A DNA stretch of 64,000 nt, from the NCBI GenBank assembly GCA_021234155.1, contig JAJEKV010000011.1, forward strand, positions 3,409,069-3,473,068, written 5' to 3'. Below, in pieces: positions 34,852-45,470 of this stretch; position 1 is the first letter of the stretch, and the number at the start of each line of letters is the position of its first letter. Made by a program: the position numbers and the translations under genes. The notes under the pieces were generated by a model, which did not search any database, was not told the DNA's origin, and saw only the letters and a program-made list of their open reading frames with translations. Origin of the DNA: Isoetes taiwanensis. Its lineage: Eukaryota > Streptophyta > Lycopodiopsida > Isoetales > Isoetaceae.

Positions 34852-37800
34852 ATGGCTGCAAATTCACTGGCAATTCTCAATTCTAATTCCAATCCCAATC
34901 CCAATCCTGAAATTCTAATTCCAATTCTCAATTCTAATTCCAATCCCAATCCCAATTCCAGTTCTCCATTGCACCTCCATTTTATGGCCAATTCTGAAAG
35001 CCTTGATGATCAGAATAGGAGAATTTATCTGGAATTTGAAGCCAACAGGAAAAGAGAATCGAGAAAGAGAATGAAAGAAAGGGAAAAGGAAAACATTCCA
35101 CCAAACGAGAGGAGGAGAAAACAAGGGCTTAGTGAAAGAAGACTACAGGAACTCTCAAAAGAGTTAGATGATTCTTTAATCACATTGTCAGGAACGTTTC
35201 TGAGGATTTGGATAAAGGGAAAGTTCTTCAAAGACTTTTCAAACAAACATTTGCCATTGGAAGCAGATGTACCAGATCCCAGGGATATTGCTATAATGAA
35301 AACCATGATTGTGAATGTTAGGGAGACAATGCAGGCACAAAAAATGCAAAGAACAACTGATGTCCTCCAAGCAAGAAAGAGCACCCTTCAAATGGCAGCA
35401 TCTTCGACAGGAGGGATTAATCAATCTGCAATTTCAAGGGTTCTATCTGTTCCAAGAAAAACTATTGCCATGGCATTTAGAAGACGTATATTTGCAGAGT
35501 GTGAAGCTGGCCCTTGGTCAATATTTGGAAGGAAGAGAAGAAGTGACGCATTTTCAGCTGAAGAAATATCCACGGTGAGGAAGTTTTGGGATGAAAATAC
35601 TAGAGTCTCACCTTATAAGAAGCATGTGAGAAAGCATTTGGCTGAAAATGGTGATAAAATTGATCATCCTTAGAGATTACACAGGTAATAGTTTCGACCA
35701 GAAATTTGAAATGTTGTGCACTAATTCTTTCATTCACTTTATAAAATAACTAAATTTATTATTGTAATTGTGTTCAGGTACAATTGAACCTTGCTTTCAA
35801 GAAGGAACATCCTAATATAAAGATGTCCCAGCAGGCTTTTGAAAAACTGAAGCCAAGCTATGTAAGAAAACTTCAAGAAAGGGAGACTTGTTGTTGCCAA
35901 TACCATTTGCACTTAGAATTTGCAAGGCAGGCCATCAACAATATGAGGACAGATCCTTATGGTGTTCATAAGGATTGTAAGTGTCAGTGCAAGGTTTGTG
36001 GACCAGGTCTAATCTGCATGGCTAAGGAGAACATCATCAGATCAAGTAGTGATTATTGGAGAATGGTGGTCTGCCCAAAGGATGAGAGTGACGAGTGGCA
36101 TAAGCATGCGTGTTTGATGCAGACTTGTACAAAATGTGGTTTAAAGAAGTGAGTACATGGTTTCCTTTGTTTCAAACCTATAATTTTGCTTTCTATTTAC
36201 CATGTTTGCTATAATGTATTGCAGGCTGCCAACATGTCCTAAGGAGAGGAATAAGAGCAAGACTTACAATGTGAATTGGAAAGTATTTGAGAAGGTAATG
36301 ACTTTCAAATTAGATTGCAAAGTGCATTTAGTGACTTCATTAAATATGATTCAATCATATAACTTCCATATTAGGAGCTGATAAATTGGCCTTAACATGG
36401 CAGGTAGAAGTCCAAAGGAAGAAGACATTGAAGTCATCTAAGAAACCTCCAAAGGTTACAAAATTGGCCTACAAATTGGGTAGTCCTTTTGAATTTAATG
36501 AGCATGCAAGAAAGACTTTGAAATCTTTTGTACCTCATAATTATAGAGCTCATTGGCAAGCCAAGGAATTCAGGAATTGCTTGGCAACACTTCAAGATGA
36601 TACCATTGTTTCTGTCATAGATTTTGCTGAAAATTATGGATTTAAGATCCAACAAGAAGCTCAATCCTGTCATTGGCATACTGACCAGGTGTCAATTCTA
36701 GTGCATATAACCTACAGGAGGATGAAAAATGAAGAAGAAGAAGAAAGAAAAAAGAAAGAGGAAGAGAACTCATGCAAGAAGAACAAGAACTTGGCCAAAG
36801 AAAAAAGGAAACAAAGTCTCCAAGGTATTGTGAAGGAAACTCATTTCTATATTAGTGATGACAAAACACATGACACAGAATATGTCCAACATTGTCTACA
36901 AATGCATGCTGATTGGTTGCAAAGTATTGGAGTTGAATATAAAAAACATGTGTTTTGGAGTGATGGATGTTCTTCACAATTCAAGTCTTCGAGACCATTC
37001 TACTTTCTTGGTAGATTTTATGGAAGAATGGGCAAGGATCTTCTATGGAATTTTTTTGCTAGCTCACATGGGAAAGGTGAGCATGATGGTGCTGGAGCAG
37101 TTATAAAGAGGATACTAACTCAAGAGCAAATGAAGTATAATGGATGGAAACTACAATGTGCAAAGGAGGTAGTTGCTTTTCTTAAATGGCACTTTGAAAA
37201 TCATCCATCTGATCATGATATCAAAAGGTATAATTTTGTAGTGTTTTACAATTTTATTGCAGACATTTCAGCACTTCAAGCACTTTCCAAAGACTTAAAG
37301 CACTTGCTTTTCATATTGTTCTGTGTATTTTCGGGAGGTAGAGTCTTCAAAGATAGATAGATCAGAAAGATTGGAATGCCATACTTTAAAGGGAACTCAA
37401 TTGCTCCACTGCATAAGACCATGTGACAAGAAGAACTCTTTGAAAGTAGCTTACAGACCTTTGTCATGGTTTGCAACTACTGCATTCAATTTAAGTGGGA
37501 TAAATGCATCAATATGAGTCGAATTGGTTTTTGGGCAACCATTCGGGTTGAGGTTGAAGGATCCTAAGAATACAGTGTGACAAAGAATGATTTGCAAGAA
37601 GATAACGAAAGTATGATGTTGAGGAAGAAGAAGAGGATGAAGATGATGTAATGAGTTCTATGATAGAAGTGGGTGACAATTTTTGTGTAAATGCCTGTGA
37701 AGAAGGGAATGAAGAAGGGTAGATTTTTATGTACTTAATGCAATCAAGCAAAGAATACTTTGCTAGAAAATTATAAGGATGGATGGGGAAATGTATTCGG

Positions 37801-37945
37801 GGTCGAAGAAGTTATTGTGACGGGACATTATTACAAACAAATCGATGGTGGTCTAAGGTTTCAACTATTGCAGAACAAACCAGTTGCCAGTGTATATAGC
37901 CATCTTGTTAGACTTTCTAAATTTGACATGATTGCGCATGCGTAA
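34852..37945 (+). pseudogene. DDE-like transposase, multi-exon, lightly decayed
   Basis: The N-terminus (MAANSLAIL plus an NSNPNPNP low-complexity run) leads into a basic helical region (RESRKRMKEREKENIPPNER) and an HTH-like segment (INQSAISRVLSVPRKTIAMA). Further exons are 35778-36148 (cysteine cluster CKCQCKVCGPGLIC, CTKCGLKK), 36225-36294, 36404-37227 and from 37263. The core has VIDFAENYGFKIQQEAQSCH, VFWSDGCSSQF and NFFASSHGKGEHDGAGAVIK. The D of DFAEN, D of SDG and D/E of GEHDG are candidate catalytic residues. The C-terminus (NYKDGWGNVFGVEEV, VYSHLVRLSKFDMI) closes at 37945. I recall close relatives of this DFAEN/SDG/HGKG protein mainly as uncharacterised animal transposon proteins. An in-frame stop at about 35671, next to a donor site, and frame changes after 37263 suggest decay. 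Confidence 0.75.
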
Positions 37946-38503
37946 GGCTCAAACTTGTATATCATGGCGTAAGACACTTGCCGCCAGATCATGAGTAGTC
38001 TTCCACCTGCCTCATAGAAGGTAATATGTACAACAGTCTGTTCAAAAGAATAAGACACACAAAATTGAGCATCCCACATATCTGCACTACACATAATTGT
38101 TATCGCCAGGCCTGCAATGTCTTCAAAGTGATATACACATATCTGCAATGTTAAAAGAGCAAGACATACAAAATTGAGCTGAACTGTGAATCTGCTAGCT
38201 TGAGGCCTGCAATGTCTTCAAAGTATTGGACAAACTTGAAGCAAGAATAACAAAATAACAAGATAACAAAACATAACAGAATTGAGGCAAAGTTTTACTC
38301 GTATAGTATTACAAAGTGTTTCACAAAATTGAGGTCTCAGCCTCTATGTAAAGGGTTTCACAAAATTGACATGTATTTACAAGAAGTATTCTTCTAGGCA
38401 ATAGTCAAATATTTCTTCATCTGCTCCAACCGATTGAGGTCTGAAATGTTTCCCAAAACCATCCACTAACCACTTAATCCGATGTATTTGCAAGAAGCTC
38501 TAA

Positions 38504-41500
38504 CTAATAAACTCGATCCTCACCAATTTGTTCTTTGAAATAGCGCATCCGAGCACCTAGGGATGTTCTTGTAAAATTTTCCCTAGAATTTATCTTCAAA
38601 ATTGCAGAAACGTCTTCAACCTGTGCAACTTGTCTAATCATTGGAAGCAAATAAGAGTCAAGAATATCATCATGAGGATCACTCAGAAAAGTAGACACCA
38701 TAATGGATGTGAATGGTGGGGACATGTATGTCTTGTATACTTCATCATCTGCAAGAACCACATTATTTCCATATTGTGGAAAAGCTTCATACACCTTATG
38801 AAGTGGCTTCATGAATACTGGATTTGCAGATTCAAGTGGCCATTTGAAAGGCATCTCATCACAATATTTTTGGTCCCACACCAGTGATGACTTTATCATC
38901 TTCTAGCTGCTTCTAGACTATAGAAATGGTGGCGATTGTTTCCTATTTTTCCAACATTTTTATAGAAACGAATTTAGTAGAATTGGATGTTTTACCATAA
39001 AATTGAGGTTTTTACTATAAAATGTCCATTAATTTGGCGAATTTACTATAATTGAGATGTAATATTATCAAATTTTGGCGATTTTATGAAGTTCTTTAGC
39101 GTACGCATCCTAGTAAACCATCGAATCTAGATTTTAAAAAATGGTAAAATATAGCAACTTTACGAAGTTTCACACCTTAAAGTCATCACTGGTCCCACAC
39201 AAATACAAGTTTACCTTTGGTAAAAGGACAGACAACATCAAGAACTTCTGCAACATTGAATGCATTCATGGATGACCAAATTGCAAGGTCGAATAGTCTG
39301 GAGGCTTCCTCCAAGAATGTGTGAACACCTGGCCTCAACACAACCAATTTGTTAGTGGTTGATGTTCTCAAAAGCTGAGTGCTAAGCCGTCTCAGGTCTT
39401 CTCTTATTTGATTGGTTCTTCTATAACTCTTTACCAACACGCCATTGAGATCTAGTATCAACAACTTCTTTTTCATAGGTACAACTTGCACACCAGAACA
39501 CCTAATAAGTTAAATAACATGCAATTCAGTGAATTATTCAAGAAAATAGTACAATTAAAATTTAAGAGTAATAACCTCGAAGTTACATTGCTGAGTTGCA
39601 AACCAGTTACAATTGTACTTTGCAAACTCGGTAGACCTCGATGTTCGAGATAATTAATTATGAATACAGGATCAATAGATCCACAAAAACTTCAAATTAA
39701 ATTAAAAAGTCATAAACCCGGAAGTTAAATTGGATACGCTTAAACTTTCCTCATCAAGTTGTACTACTTTATGAATCCCTGAACATTAAAATATCATTTA
39801 TGAATTAGTGCTCTCAAAGAAATATTTGAATTTCCTCTAAGAGCATCCATAATTGCTGCAAAGTTACTATTTGTACCTTCATTGTGTACAGATTTTTGCC
39901 GCAAAGATTACCATCTTGTTCAAAACCTCAGATTCCGCACGATGGGATCTACATTTGCAACATCTTCAAGGGTGGACCTTATATTCTCCATAATTGTCTT
40001 CTCAACACCCTCTTCTTCCCCGTCTTCATTCACATCAATGTGCATTCTCCGCCTCAATGGATACTTTCTACCCTCCCCATTTTTTTTTTTTGTTCTCGCC
40101 TCGGCCTCGGGCCCCTTTTTTCTTGCCAATCCCAACTTCAACCCCTTTGGTCTTGCTATTGTCCTTCCCTTTCTTCTTCTCAACCATAGTATCCTTGTTT
40201 GGTGCTGGGTGCTTTTGTTTCTTTCTGGTTGGAGTATCCAACACACATTCAACTTCACTCTCAACAAGACCTGCCTCCGAACCACCTGCCTTCTCATCCC
40301 CAATTTTACCACTACTTCTCAATTGCCTTGAACTCAACATCTGAACTTGATCACTTAACTCTGCAAGATCTGGCTCAGAATCAGCATCCCTTGCATGTCT
40401 CAGCCTCCTCTTTCTGCTACTAGAAGGGGACTTCAACTGCTCAAGCTGAACATCAATTAGACCTTCAATATCAGGCCGAGCTGTATTTGATCCCAAATCA
40501 GCCCGAGCTGTCTTTGATCCCACATCAGATTTCTTATGAGTTAATTTAGGATCAAAAGAAGCAACTTGCTCTAATCCTTTTGGAGTACTCATACCAAGTT
40601 CAACAAAAAGGTCTTCAGGAATATTACATTCACATTTCAAACATCTCCCTTCCTTCAACAATGCAGCACACATCACATGATATTCATGTTCACAATCAAG
40701 AAGTATGGACATCTTGTATTTATCATGAAAACTTAAACCACAAGCAATACAATAACTTTGCAAAAAACCTGGTAGCTTTCTTTTGATGGTGTTGATGCAG
40801 AAAGGAGAGTTGGTGATCTGCCTCAGACTTTCAAGGTGGCTAGCATGTTCTTTTGCTGCATTTAGCTCAACATCATTTTCAGTTATCTGAGCTTCCAATG
40901 ACTCCTTCTTCACAAGCGTATGGATCTCCGTGTTTGCAAAATTGACTCCAAAGATTCACAGGCATACTCTTCAAACATCAATTTCTTTTCCATTTCTGTG
41001 ATTTCTAGCTCCAATTCCTTTGTACAATTTAAAGCTCTCTTCTCGGCAATACTAGACTTAAGCTTTTCCATATTACTTCTTTTTTCAGACAACCTTTTGA
41101 AAATTTTATCATTTGATTTCTCATCAGCAGCCAGGCTAACAACAATATCTTGCATTTCTTTTCCCATCTCAGCCTTTTTTATCTCAAGCTTCTTTAAGTT
41201 TTCTGTCACTAACTGCAAGTTATGATTCAAATAGGTCTGATCTAGAATAGGCTTAGGATTTTCTTTTGCAGAAATATCAGGTTTGGTATCAATTTCAGCT
41301 TTTGCTTTTTGTGGATTTTTTCTCGGCCTGCATTTCTTGTACATCATAGCCTGTGCATCATATGAAGCCCAATTTATCTGATGACCTACGGGATCAAGCA
41401 ATCCTTCAGGGCAGTTTTCCCAAACAAAGGCATAAGCAAGTTGTTTTCTTACTTCATTGTTACAAATGCCATCTGGGTAAAATACTCTCAATAAGCTTTC

Positions 41501-41758
41501 CAATTTTCCTCTCAAATGTGGTCGAACAAAATGAACCTTGATTGCAGACTTTGAGTTGAAAGGTTCCTGCCAAACGGATTCCCATTGATCCTTTGTAACT
41601 TGACTTGTAAGCCAATTGTACTTCAAATGGGGCTGCAAACCCTCGTTCGACAAACCATGCAAAGCAACAAAATCCTCCGTTGTTACTGCCTCTTCTACCA
41701 TTTCGCTTGATTGACAAAGATCAGTTCCGGATAAACGATCTATGTTGTGGGCGGGCAA
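38504..41758 (-). pseudogene. Coiled-coil, RING-like finger and FCP1/NIF phosphatase-domain gene carried by the transposon
   Basis: ATG at 41758 (MPAHNIDRLSGTDLCQSSEM). The N-terminal ~140 residues are a globular region of unknown type (KVHFVRPHLRGKLESLL). A long coiled coil follows (LQLVTENLKKLEIKKAEMGK, ELELEITEMEKKL), with a +1 shift near 40913. Next come a RING-like finger (CIACGLSF, LDCEHEYHVMCAALL, CLKC) and a lysine-rich segment, with a second shift at an A-run near 40080. After a ~455-bp intron the FCP1 domain starts (39490: KKKLLILDLNGVLVKSYRR, LRPGVHTFLEEASRLFDLAI, KGKLVFVWDQ). It resumes past a MITE at 38872 (KYCDEMPFKWPLES, NNVVLADDEVYKTYMSPP). FCP1/NIF enzymes dephosphorylate Ser/Thr residues, classically the RNA polymerase II CTD. 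The DxDG nucleophile motif is DLNG here, so the second Asp is Asn, as in several plant homologues I recall. It is probably inactive in this copy. Confidence 0.7.
38882..39191. mobile_element. 310-bp MITE with 9-bp target duplication, in the FCP1 coding region
   Basis: Starts CAGTGATGACTTTA (38882) and ends TAAAGTCATCACTG (39191), a 14-bp perfect TIR. The flanks are identical: GTCCCACAC at 38873-38881 and 39192-39200. A 9-bp duplication indicates a Mutator-type mobilising transposase. The duplicated bases encode the VWD of the FVWDQ motif, so both sides of the insertion still read VWDQ on the minus strand. The interior is AT-rich with no coding capacity. Confidence 0.95.
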
Positions 41759-41769
41759 AGAAATTGGGA

Positions 41770-41935
41770 AAAGGATACTCTGCTATAGAAAAGTAGATCA
41801 AATTTGGGACATCAAATGATTTAGGAAAAGCTTTAGGCGCGGGAACCGAGGTAAAGGATACTCTGCTATAGAAAAGTAGATCAAATTTGGGACATCGAAT
41901 GATTGAGGAAAAGCTTTAGGTGCGGGAACCGAGGT
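41770..41935. repeat. 83-bp tandem duplication upstream of the RING/FCP1 gene
   Basis: AAAGGATACTCTGCTATAGA...GCTTTAGGCGCGGGAACCGAGG occurs at 41770-41852 and again at 41853-41935 with three or four substitutions. It lies 12 bp upstream of the minus-strand start codon, in the presumed promoter, between the gene and the right TIR. Confidence 0.95.
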
Positions 41936-42062
41936 CGAGGTACTAGAAGGTATTTATATCGTGCGGTCACGAATTCTGTCGACCACAAGTGCTTTAGGTG
42001 CTTTTAGGTGCTGAGTGCTTTCGCGCTTTTTTGGGTAGCATTACCATATTTACACCCTGCGG

Positions 42063-42247
42063 TCTTAATTGGTGGAAACTGTTCTTTATGATTGAGTACT
42101 TGGATGCGATTGGGAAGGCAAGATAATGATTTCTTGCTGAGCCTGGACCCGGTTGGGTGGTGAGCTTTGGGCTAAAGGCCTGGTATTTAGAATGGTTAGA
42201 AATTCATGTTTAACTTCTGATTTCTGGCTAATTCATGATCTGTATCA
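42063..42247 (+). repeat. 5' LTR, second part
   Basis: Continues the LTR after the DNA transposon (TCTTAATTGGTGGAAACTGT...) and ends TGTATCA at 42247. It matches 44257-44376 plus 44928-44993 of the 3' LTR, which shows the insertion came after retrotransposition. Confidence 0.9.
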
Positions 42248-42249
42248 AG

Positions 42250-42261
42250 TGGTATCAGAGC
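42250..42261 (+). other. Primer-binding site of the non-autonomous LTR element
   Basis: TGGTATCAGAGC lies two bases after the end of LTR1. It is identical to the primer site of the Copia element at 21299, so initiator tRNA-Met is the likely primer and a Copia-type machinery may supply the enzymes. Confidence 0.9.
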
Positions 42262-43487
42262 TGCGTTTCTTTCACATGGAGCTTGTGGGTAGGTTTTAAT
42301 TTGGATAGACCAGCTTGAAAAGAATGTTTGGAACTGTCCTGGACGGATTTGCATGCTTAGTTACTAAATGAGATTCAGCTCTAGGATGGTATAGAGGACA
42401 GAAACTAGAATACAATTTGATCTTTCCAGCTCTTGAAAAGAGCAGGCTACAAACTGTTTTCTAAGCCTTATGATGTCTGTGGACGCAATCGAAGCCAAGC
42501 CCTAAGCCATTACGCAAACCCTTATGCTAGATTTCGGTCTGTTCCTAGGGCAGAGGAGCCGCTTTGAGGATGTATTTTTCATGCACTGTATTTTAATCTT
42601 TTAAGACAATAACTCTTTTGAAAATCGAACGCCTAAAACCATTGTTTGAATGAAGGTTCCTTTAAGAATTATTTGACGTCTTGTAGAATTGTTAATAAGG
42701 CTTGAGTTTCGGTTATTAGCACTTGCTTTACCCAACTTCTTTGAGAGGAAACCTCTGTACAGAAATTTATCTAAAAGTTAATTAATCTTGAAGCAAAGTT
42801 TTGCGTCTTGGTTTTCTTAGCTTTAGGGCTAAACCGCTTCTTTAAAGTGCGATTGAGTATTAATAAAGGAATTATTGAACTAAGCATCTATTAAGGATAA
42901 TATTCTAGTTTTTAAACTATAGTCATAACGGACTAACTAGCTTGATAACGTCAGAACCATATATTGAAGGGAGCCAAAACAATTAAGCCAGGTCTACTAG
43001 CTCTAATGTTGCTCAATAAGTTATTCCAGTTCTTATCTTTGAAGCTTTTGCAATGAACTTTGCTTGCAGTATTACTGAAATAAAGGGTCGTACCACGTTT
43101 TGTTTTAAAGCTATAGAGTCACTAGTGGTTTAAATACGTGTCTTAAGGAGAAGAATCCTTAGTTCATAACTTACAGTCATGATGGATTGAAAGATATGTT
43201 AATGGCATAAACCGCAAATCAGAGGAACCACATTAATTAGGATCGGTTTGTTAGTCTAACAATGTTTGATGAGTTATCGCAGAACATGGACAGTACGACG
43301 TAAACGAACATCTTGTGGAGGAGTACGAGCAAACTTTGCAAGTTATCTGCAATCCTTTATCTATGAAAATATATAAAGGTGTCAAGTCCTCTAAATGAAT
43401 TGAGGCCATTTTTAATAGAATTGAAATGAAAGACCTCTAAATGAACTGAGGCAATTTTTAGCCTAAAGGGCTGGACTTGAATATTTC
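42262..43487. other. Internal region of the non-autonomous LTR element, non-coding
   Basis: About 1.2 kb without a reading frame of interest and without gag or pol similarity. It starts TGCGTTTCTTTCACATGG. Two copies of a GACCTCTAAATGAA.TGAGGC word lie near 43385-43460. It probably serves only as packaged template RNA. Confidence 0.6.
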
Positions 43488-43760
43488 TGATTGTGGACTC
43501 AATCAGGGTTGCAACCATGGATTTGGTTGTGGTATATATTTCTAGTTGTGGATTCAACTAGGGTTGCAACCATGGATTTGGTTGTGGTATATATATCTAG
43601 TTGTGGATTCAACTAGGGTTGCAACCATGGATTTGGTTGTGGTATATATTTCTAGTTTTGGATTCAACTAGGGTTGCAACCATGGATTTGGTTGTGGTAT
43701 ATATTTCTAGTTGAGGACTCAACTAGAGTTGCAACCATGGACTTGGTTGTGGTAAATTTG
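43488..43760. repeat. 55-bp tandem array, about five units
   Basis: GCAACCATGGATTTGGTTGT recurs at 43511, 43567, 43621, 43676 and 43731 (last unit variant), a period of 54-56 bp. Each unit also has a TCTAGTTG...CAACTAG inverted pair and the palindrome GGTTGCAACC. It is located just before the polypurine tract. Confidence 0.9.
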
Positions 43761-43794
43761 CCATATAATTCCTTGATCGAGGACGATCAATCCC

Positions 43795-43809
43795 GGGAAG
43801 GGGAGGAAT
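43795..43809 (+). other. Polypurine tract of the non-autonomous LTR element
   Basis: GGGAAGGGGAGGAAT lies immediately before the TG start of LTR2 at 43810. Confidence 0.85.
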
Positions 43810-44993
43810 TGATATGGTGGTGCTCGGGGGAGCGGTTCAGGCCCAACGCATCTGGAAGTAGCATGTTAGATCGGGTAGATCATTTATTAAGTTATGTGGG
43901 TCAAGGCAAGCCATTTAACTTCATGATAAATGAACCATTGAAGTTAAAAATTAAAACATTAAAGAATGGCTGATAACGGGTCACGGACCCTTCAGCAAAA
44001 TCATTCCGGAATTGTATCAGACTTCCGGATCTTGCATAAAGAGATCGATCCAGCCTGGAAAAAGGCCGATTCATAGATCTTTCTGGCCGATCCCATCATA
44101 TTTAGCATCCTTTGCCTTTTTAGAGATGTTTTTGGGTCTAAAAGGTCAGTCTGGAATTAGATCGATCTCTGCCTATATAAGCAACCGCTTCTCTTATTTC
44201 TTGCATAGAGTCTTCGATTGAATCCAAATCTGAGTCTTCAGTTTTATCTGCGGTCTTAATTGGTGGAAACTGTTCTTTGTGATTGAGTACTTGGATGCGA
44301 TTGGGAAGGCAAGATAACGATTTCTTGTTGAGCCTGGACCCGGTTGGGTGGTGAGCTTTGGGCTAAAGGCCTGGCATTAGAGGAAAAATGAGATCACATT
44401 TTGTCCCATTAAGGGATGCTTAAAATGCCATGTCAGCTTTTTAAACTGTCCAATAAGAGAAGAGCTCCAGTATATCTCATTCCAGTATTATGTGGCAGCC
44501 TGTAATTAATGCAGCTGCAACTAACTTCTGTAGTATCATTTTTTCATTATAACTTTTGATCCAGAACTCCGATTCAAAAACTTTTTGTAGCAATGGGTTC
44601 GTCTTCACAAGATCTATCTAGTGATGTCCCATTCATATATCTTTTGCGATATAAATATATAAGAAATAAGCAAAAAATCATATTTTTTTAAGGTTAACGC
44701 ATATGACCATATTGAAATACATCATAACCATATATCATTGGAAAGATCTTTTCATTCCGCATCTAATGCAACAAACGCCGCAACATTTTGACAAGTGGAT
44801 CAAAAGTTATGGGGGAAAAACGACAGCAATGAAGTTGTTGGTGCTGCATTAATTGCAGTTAATAGAGGGTAGCCATTCCATTGGAGGATTCTTATGGGGA
44901 TGAAATGAGATCTCAAATTTCCTCTAATGTATTTAGAATGGTTAGGAATTCATGTTTAATTTCTGATTTCTGGGTAACTCATGATCTGTATCA
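43810..44993 (+). repeat. 3' LTR, containing a MITE
   Basis: Starts TGATATGGTGG and ends TGATCTGTATCA, followed by the GTTTT duplication. It is nearly identical to LTR1 apart from an extra ~30-bp segment near 43830 and the insertion at 44377-44927. Confidence 0.9.
44377..44927. mobile_element. ~550-bp MITE inside the 3' LTR
   Basis: The left end TTAGAGGAAAAATGAGATC and the reverse complement of the right end, TTAGAGGAAATTTGAGATCT, form an imperfect TIR extending about 30 bp (to TCCC). LTR1 lacks this block between GGCCTGG and TATTTAG, which gives an empty-site comparison. The target duplication is not clear-cut (TTA/TAA is possible). No coding capacity. Confidence 0.85.
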
Positions 44994-45392
44994 GTTTTTG
45001 GCAGTGAATACATCTAGCGATATTCCGGATATCAAGTATTCTGCCAAATCATCTATTAAAGTGTTCTTTGATACTTGAATGAACCATTCACAAATGTTCA
45101 ATCGATTAGAACCATATCGAGGTAATGAAAAAAAAATTATATTGTGCGCAAGAGTTATTATCTAGATATTGAACTATTCAATATTCTTGTAACATATGCT
45201 TGAAACACATGCTTGAAGTCTTTATTTTCCTCTTGAAAGTCTTTATTTTCATGTTTGCCTTCAACTCTTTTGATAACATAAATCATTAATAATCTCTCTA
45301 ATTATACTTTCCCCTTGATAATGGAACTCATATTTTGAGTTCTATTCACATTTATGGTTTTTTAGCTTAAATTGCTTATATTCGCAACATCA

Positions 45393-45470
45393 ACTCATCC
45401 AAGTGTCATGTAACGTTGTTTGTTTTTTTGGCCCATCCAAGTGTCATGTAACGTTGTTTGTTTTTTTGGC
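45393..45470. repeat. 39-bp tandem duplication
   Basis: CATCCAAGTGTCATGTAACG followed by TTGTTTGTTTTTTTGGCC occurs twice back to back, leading into the foldback element. Confidence 0.9.

Larger units (their letters stand above)
34578..42056. mobile_element. 7.5-kb DNA transposon with transposase and a convergent RING/FCP1 gene
   Basis: Terminal inverted repeats begin GGTGTAAATATGATAATGCT (34578) and, on the other strand from 42056, GGTGTAAATATGGTAATGCT, with 28 of the first 29 bases matching. The target sequence, known from the uninterrupted 3' LTR, is duplicated as CTGCGG (34572-34577, 42057-42062). Subterminal GTGCTTTAGGTGCTT words occur near both ends in direct orientation. Two genes start near opposite ends and converge. 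The plus-strand transposase spans 34852-37945. A minus-strand coiled-coil/RING/FCP1 gene spans 38504-41758. I cannot assign a superfamily with confidence. The 6-bp duplication is shared, as I recall, by the IS3EU and Dada groups. Confidence 0.9.
34172..44998 (+). mobile_element. Non-autonomous LTR retrotransposon (TSD GTTTT), with nested insertions
   Basis: LTRs start TGATATGGTGG and end TGATCTGTATCA. LTR1 runs 34177-42247 but is interrupted by a 7.5-kb DNA transposon; without it, it is about 586 bp. LTR2 is 43810-44993, including a ~550-bp MITE. The 5-bp duplication GTTTT flanks the element exactly (34172-34176, 44994-44998). A primer-binding site for initiator tRNA-Met follows LTR1 and a polypurine tract precedes LTR2. 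The 1.56-kb internal region has no gag or pol, so it must be mobilised in trans (TRIM/LARD-like). Confidence 0.9.

Noticed and set aside
38882-39191. Introner-type intron created by the MITE
   Set aside because: A GT lies at one edge on the gene strand, but no AG falls at the matching position of the duplicated flank, so clean splicing at the borders is unlikely.
39882-40331. Plus-strand 149-codon frame
   Set aside because: Antisense shadow of the lysine-rich segment of the minus-strand RING/FCP1 gene; no independent features.
42262-43487. Hidden gag or pol in the second LTR element
   Set aside because: No reading frame over ~70 codons and no knuckle, protease, integrase or RT motif in any frame that I could read.
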